Source: Hysterium pulicare CBS 123377
Taxonomy: Eukaryota > Ascomycota > Dothideomycetes > Hysteriales > Hysteriaceae
Direction: 5' to 3'
NCBI GenBank assembly: GCA_000467715.1
Contig: AJFK01001066.1
Span: 82,121 to 146,120, forward strand
Length of the DNA: 64,000 nucleotides
Below, one piece after another: positions 11,812-22,405 of the stretch. A program made the translations under genes and the position numbers. The notes under the pieces were generated by a model. It saw only the letters and a program-made list of their open reading frames with translations. It had not been told where the DNA came from and searched no databases. Position 1 is the first letter of the stretch. Each line of letters starts with the position of its first letter.

Positions 11812-13338
11812 TTAAAAGAAGAGTCCATAGTCCGCTGAAGAGGTGGGTTTGTAGCCATAGCCGTAATGGGAGCTCGACGAGGTTGAATTGGTGAACATGC
11901 TGGAGAGTGCGCTGGATACCGCGTTCGAGGCAGTCGATGCCAACGTCGACTTTGGGGTTATCGAGTGGCCGTAGGCAGCCGACGAAGTCAAATTAGTCAA
12001 TACACTGGACTGCGAGCTGGATGCCGCACTCGTTGCATTGGATGCCAATGTGGAGGATCTCAGAGTCGTCGAGTAACCGTAGACTGTCGAAATAGTGCTA
12101 GACACCGAAGTATTGGCAGGTGCTGCTGAAGTAGAGCCACCGAAGGATGTTGGATAAATGCTGACGGTCGAGATGGTACTGTTCAAGCTGACGATGACCG
12201 AACCCGTTGGAGTGGATATGACCGAGGAAGTCGAGTTCAGGGGCATGGTGTCATTTGCGCCAGTCAGGCCTCCTGGCGCGGATGATTCTGCTGGTGGAGG
12301 TGGGTAAAGGCTCTTGATGCCTGCAATGTCTTGATCAGATAGCACAATGTTAGCATTGATCATTCGCAGGCTTTCATGCTCAGTATCCCACTGTGCCAAA
12401 GGCACTTTCTCCGGATCAGTCGCCGTAGGATCTTTGGCCAACTGCCAAGAATCATAATGCAGGAGGGACAAAATATCATAGGTAGGGCCATTTACAGCCG
12501 GTTGGCTTCCTGTCGAGCCGAAGGTGATGAAATGGGCCGCCGAGAAGCTGTATTTTAGCGCGATCTGCAAATTTGAGCACGCTTCCTCCATCGTATCATC
12601 ACCTATCAGCAAATCCTTTACGTGGTCGTAATCGTGGAGATTATTGCACATGAATTTGACGTATTTGTCACGGTCACTTCGCTGGTGTTCGTGAATGAGG
12701 CCCATAACATGTCCTATCCACCAACATTAGTAATGAATTGCACAGGAAGGTAGGAGAGGCAGTGCCGGTAACGAACCAATCTCGTGAGCCATTGCTGGGG
12801 CAATATGGCCAGCCTGCACTTCTGGATCGAGAAGCATTACATTCCTTTCGACGGGTCCTCCCTCCTTTGGGGCAAGGTACCCGGTAGAAGCTGCCAACAC
12901 ATTTTCCCGGTACGAGATGTATAGAGTAGTGGGAGGGAGATCAGGATTCGGCTCCGGATCATCCCCAATCCTCGTTTGACCTGGAGCAATTTTGTAGCAG
13001 TAAAGATTCCCGCCCTCCTCGGAAGGTTTGCACTCCTTGAAGTCAACTGAATGACCATTTTCGTGGTTTGCATCACCAAGTTTCGCGTGCCAAAGAGCCC
13101 AGCCTTCAGTAAGAGGAAAGTACAGTTTGCCCCGAGTCTCCGGATCGGCAAAACAGTATGTGATGACGGAGATTCCATTGTCAGTCTGTGGCCAGGTGGT
13201 TTGGTAGTTCTTCGGGTGGACAATGCTGGCCCAATCATCGTGGGGCAGCTCTCCAGGTCTAGTAATGTTTGAGCGTCGTTCCATACAAGCAGAAACGAGG
13301 CCAGCAAGAATTGCTGCAAGGAAAATCAGTGGATGCAT
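11812..13338 (-). CDS. Secreted astacin-like zinc metalloprotease (M12A)
   Basis: Exons are 12777..13338 and 11812..12713 on the minus strand, 487 aa. An N-terminal signal peptide is evident (MHPLIFLAAILAGLVSAC). Splicing joins HEIG to HVMGLIHEHQRSDRD, giving the full astacin signature HExxHxxGxxHEHxRxDRD at about residues 185-200; the intron cuts the zinc site itself. The three zinc-binding His and the catalytic Glu are present. The Met-turn region reads SLLHYDSW, so the expected Met of SxMHY is Leu while the Tyr zinc ligand is kept. The C-terminal third is Ser/Thr/Ala-rich and probably O-glycosylated; it contains degenerate repeats around TSSAAYGHS and TISTVYGYS. An extracellular protease is expected. 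Activity depends on whether Leu is tolerated at the Met-turn. Confidence 0.82.
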
Positions 13339-16300
13339 GATTGGCAGGGAAGATAGAACGTGAGTGCAATATATTTATAGATATACCACAGGACAGTATG
13401 GTGAAGAGTGAGATGAGATGAGCGGGAGAGAACGTTGGAAAGCGAGGACAAACGAGGAGCTGAGATATACTGCCAGCCCAGCGGAAATGAGCGAGGCGAC
13501 ATCGCAGCTCCGTGGCCACAATAATTTCATCATTGCTCTGAAGACGGCAGGAGCTGCGCAGAAACGATGTCGATTTCGAAAAATGAGGAAGGAACGCATG
13601 GGACCGACGCCATCTTGATCAAGCGCGTGGGTGCAAACCACAGTACGATGAACGCAAAAACTTCAATAAATCAATGTCAAGCCTTACTGTCAAGCCTTCG
13701 AATGAGATTGATTGAGGATGGCAAAAGTAAAACGGCCATCTACAAGTGAGACTCTGAGTCCCGCTGTGTTTTCAGACGCTGGCTTGAGTTGCGCGTGAAT
13801 TCATGAGCATTAGGATAGCGACTTTGCGGAACTCATCGTAGAAGCTGCGAATGAACAATGGAATGCACGTCGAGAAATTTCGCTCAAGGAAATAGCAAGT
13901 TGGACACATAAACTCAGTTCAATGTGACTGCGAAAGCCATGGTATGAAACGAAGTCAACTCATCGGCCGTACTCACGCCTTTATTCTGCATCACGTCTCA
14001 GAGCGTAATGGACACGGCGGAGGCCATTGGGCCATTGGCATGCGTTTGGCATCTACCTTATTGTACGCTTCACCTGAAGTTGGCATTCCTTTGAGGCTTC
14101 GGTGGCTTCGCTGTAGGTATCCAGGTAGCTTCGGCATTACGTGAAGTACCGGCAGGAATATCGTGGAAGTGAGACATCGCAGTGCTGGACGATTCCGTGT
14201 TGCTAGGTGATACAAAAGCGGTATCTAAGCCAAGCAAAGAGAAATGGTTGAGATGATGATTGGTGTGAGGTCAAAGCATCCGTTGGACGAATGGATTCTA
14301 CATTTCTGTCCCCTTCACAAACGTTTACATGAACGTGTGTTGCATCTCTTCCCAGGAGATGAGAATCCTTGTCAATTGTTGCCGGTGACACTTGCTTTTG
14401 CGCCTAACAAGGGAAGACGCGTGGTGGATATTTTCGGGTCGTAGTACAACATGAAGCATTTTATTTGGGTTTCGGAACAGATCCTGCAATCCGGAGGCGA
14501 TGCAAGAAATCCAATCGGACCCGCTCACCTGGTATGGACCCAAGGGATCCAGATGTCTGTGGGACTGCCAGCTAAGTGGAGACGAAAGAATTGACGGGAT
14601 TGCAAAAGTGAAAACCAACCCTGACATTTCAAATACTTGTTCTCGTTATGCAATAAATGGTAGCGGAAGAGGCAATGCAAGTGGACGATACCTACCACAT
14701 ACTTCTGTACGGCCGCTCCGGCAAGTATTGTCGTAATTGAAGGGGCGACTAGAAATTGTAGACGTCGAAGGCGTCTAGCAAGGACTGTCGCGCGTAATTG
14801 AGTCCTCGTTGAGGCGTCTCTCTAGGCTCAACCCCGATACCCCTTTTTCTCTGAACCTCGTGAGGCTCATCTGTCACCTTCCTCGTCGGACTTGGGGTAT
14901 CCATTGAGTGGGGATATGTGTAACAGCATCATCGAGGGAAAGCTTGATCCCTGGAGTGTGCCGTGCCCCTGAGCCTGTTGTTCCGCCTCGGCTTCGAGGA
15001 ATGCAGTTGATTGGTTGAAGCTTAAATATTCGAAGCCGACGGAGCGGGATACCGAACAGTCGCTGGCTTTTGGTTGACTGTTTGACAGGCGTCCGCACGG
15101 GACCTTTTGCTTTTGTCGTATGAAATTTCCGGGAGCACGGAATGTTGAGGATATGTTCGGCTTGATACGAGATCGAGATTCGTGGTCTGAGCGTCGTGCT
15201 ACGGACTCAGCTTTCACATTGCGGAGAGCCATATGCATGTGTTTTTCGACTTTTTGTGGTGGACTCTGCCTGCATGATGAAGGCAGCCAAAGAGAATCGC
15301 GTTTGTCCCAGTAACGACTGCCGAGTCCTCACGGCATTCCAGGCCCGTAGCCGAAAGCATTCATGATTGGTCTGCCGTTGAATTTAAAAAGGCTCCGATG
15401 GAAGGTCAATGCGCGATGGTGGAACCTCAGATAGGGCAGTTAGTTATTGTTGGCAGACGGCAGGATTGGTGGCTGCAGTGCCGAGCTGCCAAACTGAAGT
15501 TTTTGATAGCTGTTCCCTGTGTGGCTGACTGAATGAACGTCATGTTGCACGAGAGAACCCGGCGAAGATCTGCGACCCGCAGTTCGTTTCAGCAGGCTTG
15601 GACGACCTCACTTTTGGAGACGGCCGACCTCAGCTCCCCAAGCAAAACGGAGGCAAGAAATGTGAGCAGGTACGTAACTCTTCCGCGTGGCAAGGCAAAG
15701 ACAAGTTCTGTTGATCAGAAACGGCTTTAAAGAAGTCTCTCCGGTTATCCCATATTCAACAAATGAAGACGCGGAATTGCGGACACCATCAAAAGCCATG
15801 GCCTAGCGCAAGATGAGGAGGAGAAGCGCTTGACCAGAAGGCGCACAGTTCGAGATTCGCGCTGGAGCGATCTTCGCCACGCTAAGGCAGCCCAAGCCAA
15901 GTTCGAGTTCGTGGAGACGAATCTGACCAACCCACCTCCTCTTCCTCGAGGACCCTGCAACAACTGCCAGCTGGTCGACGCCCGCCTGTCCGCTTAACCT
16001 GGCTCAGCCGGATACAGTGAGGTTCTGATCATGTAGCGAATCACCTCTAGGCAGGGCATCTGCAGGCTTCCCAATGCGATGTGACGTCGGAAAGCATTCG
16101 TCGACGGTGAGCCGTCCCAGGTGATGATTGCCGCGTGTAAACAGCGTTCGCCATGCTTTGGGAAAGAGACCGTCACATGGCCTAAGATTGCCCTCGACTA
16201 TTCTTGCGTGGACTTTGAGGTTCACGAGCGGTTGGCCAGTTGTCAAAAGGCTGAATTGTGGAGCGCTTTCTGTAGATAGGACATTTTCCAGGGTGCCCTT

Positions 16301-16662
16301 TGCACCATGTGGGGGATGGACCAGAGCACGAATTTCTTTCCGCCTCTCAAGCCAAGCTTTCCTGTCAATCGGAGCCCTGCCCGCGCCCTCAGTCTAACTG
16401 TTCCGTCGCCTGCAACTCTTCCTCGTGGCTGCAAGTGCATCAACAGCTGCCCGGACCAGCTTTGCCTCGTCAATTCTTCCCAAGACCCGCAACCCAAGAC
16501 TCAAGGCCTGGGTAAGACCCCATCTCCCTTACTTATATCTGCCCAACGTCGCTCCTTGTCTCACCGGTCTATTCGTAGCTTCCCTCTGTATCAACTTCCC
16601 CACCCTTGCGGTTAGCGTTACATCGACTTCCTAACCTCGTGTTACTCGTTGGATCATCCATC
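13339..16662. other. Gene-sparse interval
   Basis: A 3.3-kb stretch between two divergent genes without a supportable coding gene. Short frames exist on both strands but none has recognisable domains, a signal peptide plus cysteines, or good splice chains. A perfect 6-bp stem with a 7-nt loop (TAGACG...CGTCTA) is at 14759-14777. Pyrimidine-rich sequence at about 16380-16660 probably represents promoter and 5' UTR of the RGS gene. Confidence 0.5.
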
Positions 16663-18187
16663 ATGGTCTACACCCTCACCTACCGACGACCTTCCTATGT
16701 GTCGTCTCGCGCTTCAGTCTCCGGCGAAGAGAAGCAGAGGTCTATTAATGAATCTGTCACATCTGGCAGCTCAGGCATGTCTCATGGAATTCCTGAAGCT
16801 TTATCCTTTGATCGTATCATTGCCGGCGGTGTCTGTCCCGTAAGTCATCCCACACGAGCTTCTACCGTTCATGGTACTTCATGTCAAGCTGCATTACAAC
16901 AGTCATGGTGATGGCTCCCAGTTCACGAGTCATGGAGACTAACTCGGCCATCTATTAGCCTTGCACAACTAGAGACTTCATGAATTATCTCAAGTATATT
17001 GAACTTTCTGCCGAAAATCTTCAGTTCTATCTGTGGCATCGCGATTACGTCAAGCGTTTCAATGAGCTGCCATCCAGCGAAAAGGCTCTGGCTCCGGAAT
17101 GGACCGTAGCTAAAGCAGAAGCGGAGGCTCAAGCTCAAGCTCAAGCTCGTCCGAAGGAGATGAGTCCGGACGCCGCTACTCTCTTCAAAGGAACAGATTT
17201 CGATGCACAACCTCGAGTGGGTGAACTTGAAAAACCGAATCCATTCTTCACGCCACCACGGACGCCTTCCAGCGACGCGAAGAGAGATGCAAAAAGCTCC
17301 TTTGACTCATATGCCAACGAGAGCACCTGGACTGGAGGAAAGGCAGACCATCAGAAGCGCGCATCTGGAGCCTTCGAAAATGCTGGTTTGAAGTGGAAGC
17401 CACGTAAGACCAGATCACACACTTGTCACGGTACATCTACTAAGTCTACGCAGTGTCTGTCCAACCCTACAGAGAGGAAATCACCAGAATCATCTCAATT
17501 TATATTGCTGATGGAGGCTCTCGCCAGCTCAACCTTTCCTCCAAGGAAAAAGCTGGGCTTCTCCATGCTCTTCAAAATACCACCCATCCTTCCGCTTTCA
17601 GGGAAGTCATCGCCACCGTGGAGTGGTCGCTGCGCTGCCAAGCGCATCCCAACTTCATTCGATGGACCATCTGCAACGGCAACCGCCCTCGCGTTATCTT
17701 CGCTCGTGGCCTAGGTGTTGGCGGCATCATTGGTGGTCTTATCGCAGCCATCCTCATCACTCTCAGTAGTGCCGGACGTGGTTGGCGAGTACTTTCATTC
17801 ATTGGCTTTTTCATCGGTATCTCGACACTTATTGCTGCCTGGAAGGGAATGTGCGTTGTCCTCCACGGTATGCACCACCGTCATCTCCGTCCGTGGGAAC
17901 TCTTCACTTCTGAAGAAGATCCCGCCGCAATCGACATGAAGAGCGACTCATACGACAGTCTTGCTTCCGGAAACTCTAGCAACAGCTGGGAAGACGAGCC
18001 ATGGATCGCCAAGTACGAAAAGCGTAATCTCATCCGCAAGGTTTTCGACCGCGAAGTGTGGATCAAAGAGCCTGCTCTTCGCCAAATCCAGGATACCATC
18101 TTCCTACAAGCTATTCTCGGTGCTTTAGTCATCTCTGGCGTCACGGTCGGGATCTTCTGTGCCTTCCCTAAAGGCAACTACTACTAA
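16663..18187 (+). CDS. RGS-domain protein with C-terminal membrane segments (Rax1/RgsB-like)
   Basis: Exons are 16663..16839, 16959..17403 and 17454..18187, 451 aa. The N-terminus MVYTLTYRRPSYVSSRAS precedes an RGS-type fold that starts at RDFMNYLKYIELSAENLQFY and resumes after a long polar insert at QPYREEITRIISIYI and HPSAFREVIATVEWSLRCQA. Three hydrophobic segments follow: GVGGIIGGLIAAILITL, VLSFIGFFIGISTLIAAW and FLQAILGALVISGVTVGIF. An RGS-like domain plus C-terminal transmembrane segments is the arrangement of yeast Rax1 and related Aspergillus proteins, which work in polarity, growth and stress rather than only as G-alpha GTPase activators. The insert holds an AQ-rich run (EAQAQAQAQARP). 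Orthology to Rax1 is an inference from architecture. Confidence 0.75.
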
Positions 18188-18560
18188 GTAAGTACATTCG
18201 AATTGTGTTCAATCCTTGGAGGCATACACCAAAGTTGTTTCGTTACATTTATCTGTTCACCTATTGAGGGCGTTTCAAAAATACCCGGTTGTTTCAATGA
18301 TGGAGTTCTTTACACCCATGGCATATGGGAATTTATATAGTCTGCCATCGGTGGAATCTTTCCTACCCTTTTCCTTGCCCACAACCTTTTGTCACATTTC
18401 GGGCTATGCTGGGCATATAAGCGTGGAAGGAGATGGCTTATCTCTTCCAGATGGACTTAATCGGGAGACTGTTTTTGCATTGGGGGGATACTGTACGGCA
18501 CTGGGCATGCTCTCGGATGTATGTACGGGCCAGGAAACTTCATGGGTAATGATTATATGC

Positions 18561-18584
18561 TTTGAGCGATGTTTTGAGCGATGT
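18561..18584. repeat. Perfect 12-bp tandem duplication
   Basis: The word TTTGAGCGATGT occurs twice in a row, at 18561-18572 and 18573-18584, with no mismatch. Confidence 0.9.
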
Positions 18585-18620
18585 TTGATGGAATTGTGCA
18601 CCTGCATAACTGGTGACCTC

Positions 18621-18666
18621 TTTTGATTGGTACCCGAGAACCATTTTGATTGGTACCCGAGAACCA
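18621..18666. repeat. Perfect 23-bp tandem duplication
   Basis: A 23-bp unit beginning TTTTGATTGGTACCCG occurs twice with no mismatch, at 18621-18643 and 18644-18666. It lies only 180 bp upstream of the next gene's ATG, so it may alter that promoter; it looks like a recent slippage event. Confidence 0.9.
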
Positions 18667-18846
18667 TGGCCTAACCCAGCGCCGATCTCCCGGCCAGATC
18701 GCGAACATCATCAACCATTGAACCCAGCCATGTCATCCATTTTTTGAGGTCGACCTAACTACTTCAAAATCATTCTATTGCTTTGATACTTTCACAATGC
18801 CTATTCCATCACGTTTCACACATTTTAGTACCCTCACACAACCGGA

Positions 18847-19779
18847 ATGCCACCCTGGTCTTTTGTCTCGCCAGCATCTCGAGGCATTGGCTTCACGCTC
18901 ACTCGACATATTCTGCGTACCACAAATGCCCCGGTGATCGCAACGGCGAGAAAAGACTTAGATAAGACGAAGCAAGACCTGCTTGAGGGGCTCGATGATA
19001 TCGATGAGAGCCGCTTGTTGGTGCTGAAAGTCGATGTTCTAGGTATGAAGTTGAGAGACTCCACACGCGAGCTATCCAAAGGCCCTTCTAGAATCCTTCG
19101 AGGTCACGATCCTGTCGACGCAGCAACTAATGATTTACGTATAGATGAGTCCACAATAGCAGACGCCGCAGCAACCTGCAAAGAGAAATTCCCATCCACG
19201 CAAACGACTCCCCACCACCTCCACCTCGCCTTCATAATACCTGGAATCCTGTTTCCGGAGAGATCTCCCTCCCACATAAACGCAGACGATGCTTTACTCA
19301 CCTTCCGCACAAACACAATCGGTCCCATGCTTATGCTGAAACACTTCGCTCCCTTCCTCCCCAGCAAACGCACCTCCATACAGCCCTCAATACCGACCGA
19401 ATCTTCCAATAAAGACCCATTGAAAGGTCTTCCCCCCATCTCCACAACAGCAATAATGTCCGCCCGCGTAGGCAGCATATCCGACAACAAGTTAGGAGGC
19501 TGGTACAGCTACCGCGCCTCCAAAGCCGGCGTAAACCAAGTCGTCAAGACCTTTGATAATCATCTGCGGACGACGTCTGGGGATAACGCGATGGCTATTG
19601 CGCTGCATCCAGGGACTGTGAAGACGGGGTTAAGCAAGGAGTTCTGGGGAAGTGTGCAGAAAGAGAAGCTTTTTGAGAGCGAGTGGGTTGCGCAGAGGCT
19701 GGTTGAGGTTGTGAGAGGGGTTGGTGTTGAGGGGAGAGGGAGGTGTTGGGATTGGGAGGGGAAGGAGGTTTTGCCTTAG
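18847..19779 (+). CDS. Short-chain dehydrogenase/reductase (C-factor-like)
   Basis: Proposed exons are 18847..19042 and 19145..19779, 276 aa. The dinucleotide-binding motif is a variant, SPASRGIGFTL, in place of TGxxxGIG. Splicing joins VDVL to DESTIADAAATC, the usual Asp after the fourth strand. The active-site motif is YSYRASKAGVNQ (YxxxK). The 102-nt intron is divisible by three and has no stop, so an unspliced reading of 310 aa is also open; family spacing favours removal. Substrate is unknown; the closest general type is the C-factor/CsgA-like SDR group of fungi. The gene carries no visible targeting signal. Confidence 0.8.
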   Translation: MPPWSFVSPASRGIGFTLTRHILRTTNAPVIATARKDLDKTKQDLLEGLDDIDESRLLVLKVDVLGMKLRDSTRELSKGPSRILRGHDPVDAATNDLRIDESTIADAAATCKEKFPSTQTTPHHLHLAFIIPGILFPERSPSHINADDALLTFRTNTIGPMLMLKHFAPFLPSKRTSIQPSIPTESSNKDPLKGLPPISTTAIMSARVGSISDNKLGGWYSYRASKAGVNQVVKTFDNHLRTTSGDNAMAIALHPGTVKTGLSKEFWGSVQKEKLFESEWVAQRLVEVVRGVGVEGRGRCWDWEGKEVLP

Positions 19780-19896
19780 ATAGTGATATAAGAGTATTAG
19801 ATTTGAATCGTCATAGACAAGCGTTATTAGCTTAGAACCATTGATTCTGAAAATGTATTCGATTTTGCATTGCTGGTGTTCTCAAATTCGTCCTCT

Positions 19897-20240
19897 AGGC
19901 AGAGCGCCTGGGACCGAAACCATCCTATCCGATTCTCGGAATTAATAAAATCCAAGATAGAGGCAGAGCCTCTGAGCCCAAAAACCTCTACTCTGATATT
20001 CGGAATATATGAAACTGACGCAGAAGCTGAGCGTCTAACCTTAATCGTCGACTTTCGGGGATTATGAAATTCAAGCGAGAAGCACCGCTTCTGAGATGGA
20101 AGTGTTCTCTTGGGAATCTATGGAACTGGACTATAACGCAACACTTCTGTGACCACCACACTGCAGAAATCTATACTTTTTCCATTTTCTTTCCCGATTG
20201 GGCAATAAATCAGTTCCATCAGGAGCGGGAACCGACGCTT
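19897..20240. repeat. Degenerate minisatellite whose units contain small hairpins
   Basis: About five imperfect copies of a 54-64 bp unit follow one another, the last more distant. Each has a core such as TCGGAATTAATAAA (19936), TCGGAATATATGAAA (20000), TCGGGGATTATGAAA (20055), TTGGGAATCTATGGAA (about 20110) and ATTGGGCAATAAAT (about 20197). A short inverted repeat accompanies most cores: AGGC/GCCT at 19897-19909, AGAGGC/GCCTCT at 19959-19973, GACGC/GCGTC at 20017-20035, AGAAGC/GCTTCT at 20078-20092, AGCG/CGCT at 20224-20239. Stem letters differ between copies yet pair. Function unknown. Confidence 0.6.
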
Positions 20241-20386
20241 TTTCTAACTTCCTACCTGATTAGGCATAGACTTTGACTAGACCTAAAAGGGCAAGGCCTC
20301 AATACAGGAATGCAAACCGAGCAAAACTCAGGCACACCTTTTTAGACCGGTCAATGTGAGCTTCTCTTCTCGCGTCCATTGAGGCT

Positions 20387-22405
20387 ATGGAGAACCTCAA
20401 AGAGCTGAATGCGTATTTGGCTGGAGGCGTCGGTCTCTTTACGCTACTAATTGCTTACTTTCTCTTTCGCAAAGACCCTGAAGCCGCCGTTCCATACAAT
20501 GTCTCTCCACCAGAGCAAGCGCATCCGGAGTGGAAGGGTGAAATACTGGAATCCCCGTCTCTGAAGGTACTATTTTCTCCGTGCGATATGAAGCATCATG
20601 CTAATATAATCTTCCACCAGGTCTCTGGATCTTCAGTAATCCAGTGCTACTGTCCCGCAACAGGCGCCTCCCTCGGCCTCGTGAACCCATCCACCGCCGA
20701 CGGCATCGACCGCGCCATATCCAAAGCCAAAGAAGCGCAGATAGAATGGGCAAAAACAAGTTTCTCCCAGCGTCGGAGAGTTCTCAAGACAATGCTCAAG
20801 TGCGTCGCCCAGGCAATCTTCTCTTTCCATCATGAATCATCGAGCGCGAAGAAATAATACTTGGGAATGGTGTTTTAGGTTCGTGCTGGAGAATCAGGAT
20901 ACGATAGCGCGCGTTGCGTGTCTCGATTCCGGGAAGACGAGAGTGGATGCGAGTTTTGGGGAAATACTTGTTACGGCGGAGAAGTTGAAGTGGACGATTG
21001 ATCATGGGGAGGAGAGTTTGCGGCTAGAGAGGAGACCGACGAACTTTTTGATGATGTATAAGATTAATGAGGTTAGGTGGGAGCCTTTGGGTGTTGTTGC
21101 GGCCTGTGTGAGCTGGAAGTGAGTACCATACATGCTTCGAAGTTAGAATAGCCTGTTGACACTTTTGTAGCTACCCCGTAAGCCTCTCGCGGACTGCTGT
21201 GCTTCCCTTGACCGTCAATTGACGATTTGATATAGTTCCATAACCTCCTAGGTCCGGTCATCTCCTCACTCTTCGCCGGAAACGCTATTATAGTCAAAGG
21301 CTCCGAAGCCACCGCTTGGTCAAGCAACTACTTCGCACGTATAGCCACCGAAGCTCTCATCGCATGCGGTCACTCTCCCAATCTCGTCCAATCCGTAACC
21401 TGCTGGCCGAATGTCGCAAACCACCTCACTGCCCACCCTTCGATATCTCACCTTACATTCATTGGCTCGCGACCCGTGGCCCACCATGTCTGCGCCTCAG
21501 CCGCAAGGGCATTGACGCCCGTATGCGTAGAACTGGGAGGAAAAGATCCAGCCATCGTTCTAGACGATGTCCCGAACAGCGACTTCAAACGCGTCGCTAG
21601 TATCCTCATGCGCGGTGTATTTCAATCCGCAGGCCAGAACTGCATCGGCATCGAACGTGTCATCGCCATGCCAAACAACTACCAAAAGCTAATAAAACAT
21701 CTAACACCACTCATCCGCGCCCTACGTCCCGGCTCAGCCCTCAATGCAGACTCTTCCCACCCCATCGACGTAGGCGCCTCCATCTCCCCCGCCAACTTCG
21801 ACAACCTCGAAGCTCTAATCGCAGAAGCCGTATCCCAAGGCGCTCAGCTCCTCGCAGGCGGAAAGCGATATTCGCACCCCGACCATCCAAATGGCCACTA
21901 CTTCACGCCCACACTCCTTGTAAATGTAATCCCCTCAATGCGCATCGCGACCACCGAACTCTTCGCCCCAGTATTCCTCCTCATGCCCGCCACTTCCCTC
22001 TCCTCCTGCATCTCCATCGCAAACTCAACCCCCTACGCCCTCGGCGCCTCCGTCTTCGGCACCTCGTCTCAAGACCTCGAGCGCGTCGTCTCCGAAATCC
22101 AGGCTGGGATGGTCGCTGTCAATGATTTCGCTGTTTACTATGCCGTGCAGCTGCCTTTTGGCGGCGTTAAGGGGAGTGGATATGGGAGGTTTGCGGGCAA
22201 GGAAGGGTTGAGGAGTGTCTGTAATATGAAGGCTGTTTGTAGGGATAGGTGGCCTGGGTGGGTCAAGACGGCTATTCCGGGCCCGTTGGACTTGCCGCTG
22301 AGGGAGGAGGGGAGGGCGTGGCGGATGGCGAGTGCGGTTGTTTGGTTGGGGTATGGGGATATTAGGGGGAAGATTTGGGCTTTGAGGGGGTTAGTTGGGC
22401 TTTGA
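20387..22405 (+). CDS. MSC7: Membrane-anchored aldehyde dehydrogenase, Msc7 type
   Basis: Exons are 20387..20566, 20621..20799, 20879..21118, 21171..21177 and 21236..22405, 591 aa. The fourth exon is only 7 nt and is needed to rebuild the ALDH core VSWNYPFHNLLGPV; reading through its flanking introns gives a stop. An N-terminal membrane anchor (YLAGGVGLFTLLIAYFLF) precedes the ALDH fold. The general-base Glu lies in VCVELGGKDPAI (about residue 301) and the catalytic Cys in FQSAGQNCIGIERV (about 338). The QNCIGIERV form and N-terminal anchor match yeast Msc7, an ER-associated ALDH-family protein named for a meiotic sister-chromatid recombination phenotype. Intron 1 (54 nt) is divisible by three and lacks a stop. 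Substrate unknown. Confidence 0.87.

Larger units (their letters stand above)
18188..18846. other. Intergenic interval with two short tandem duplications
   Basis: This 659-bp gap contains no supported gene. It holds the two perfect tandem duplications listed next and is pyrimidine-rich just before the following ATG. Confidence 0.5.

Noticed and set aside
13339-16662. Short open frames of 60-120 codons as genes
   Set aside because: They overlap on both strands, have no domains, no good splice chains and no secretory features beyond chance.
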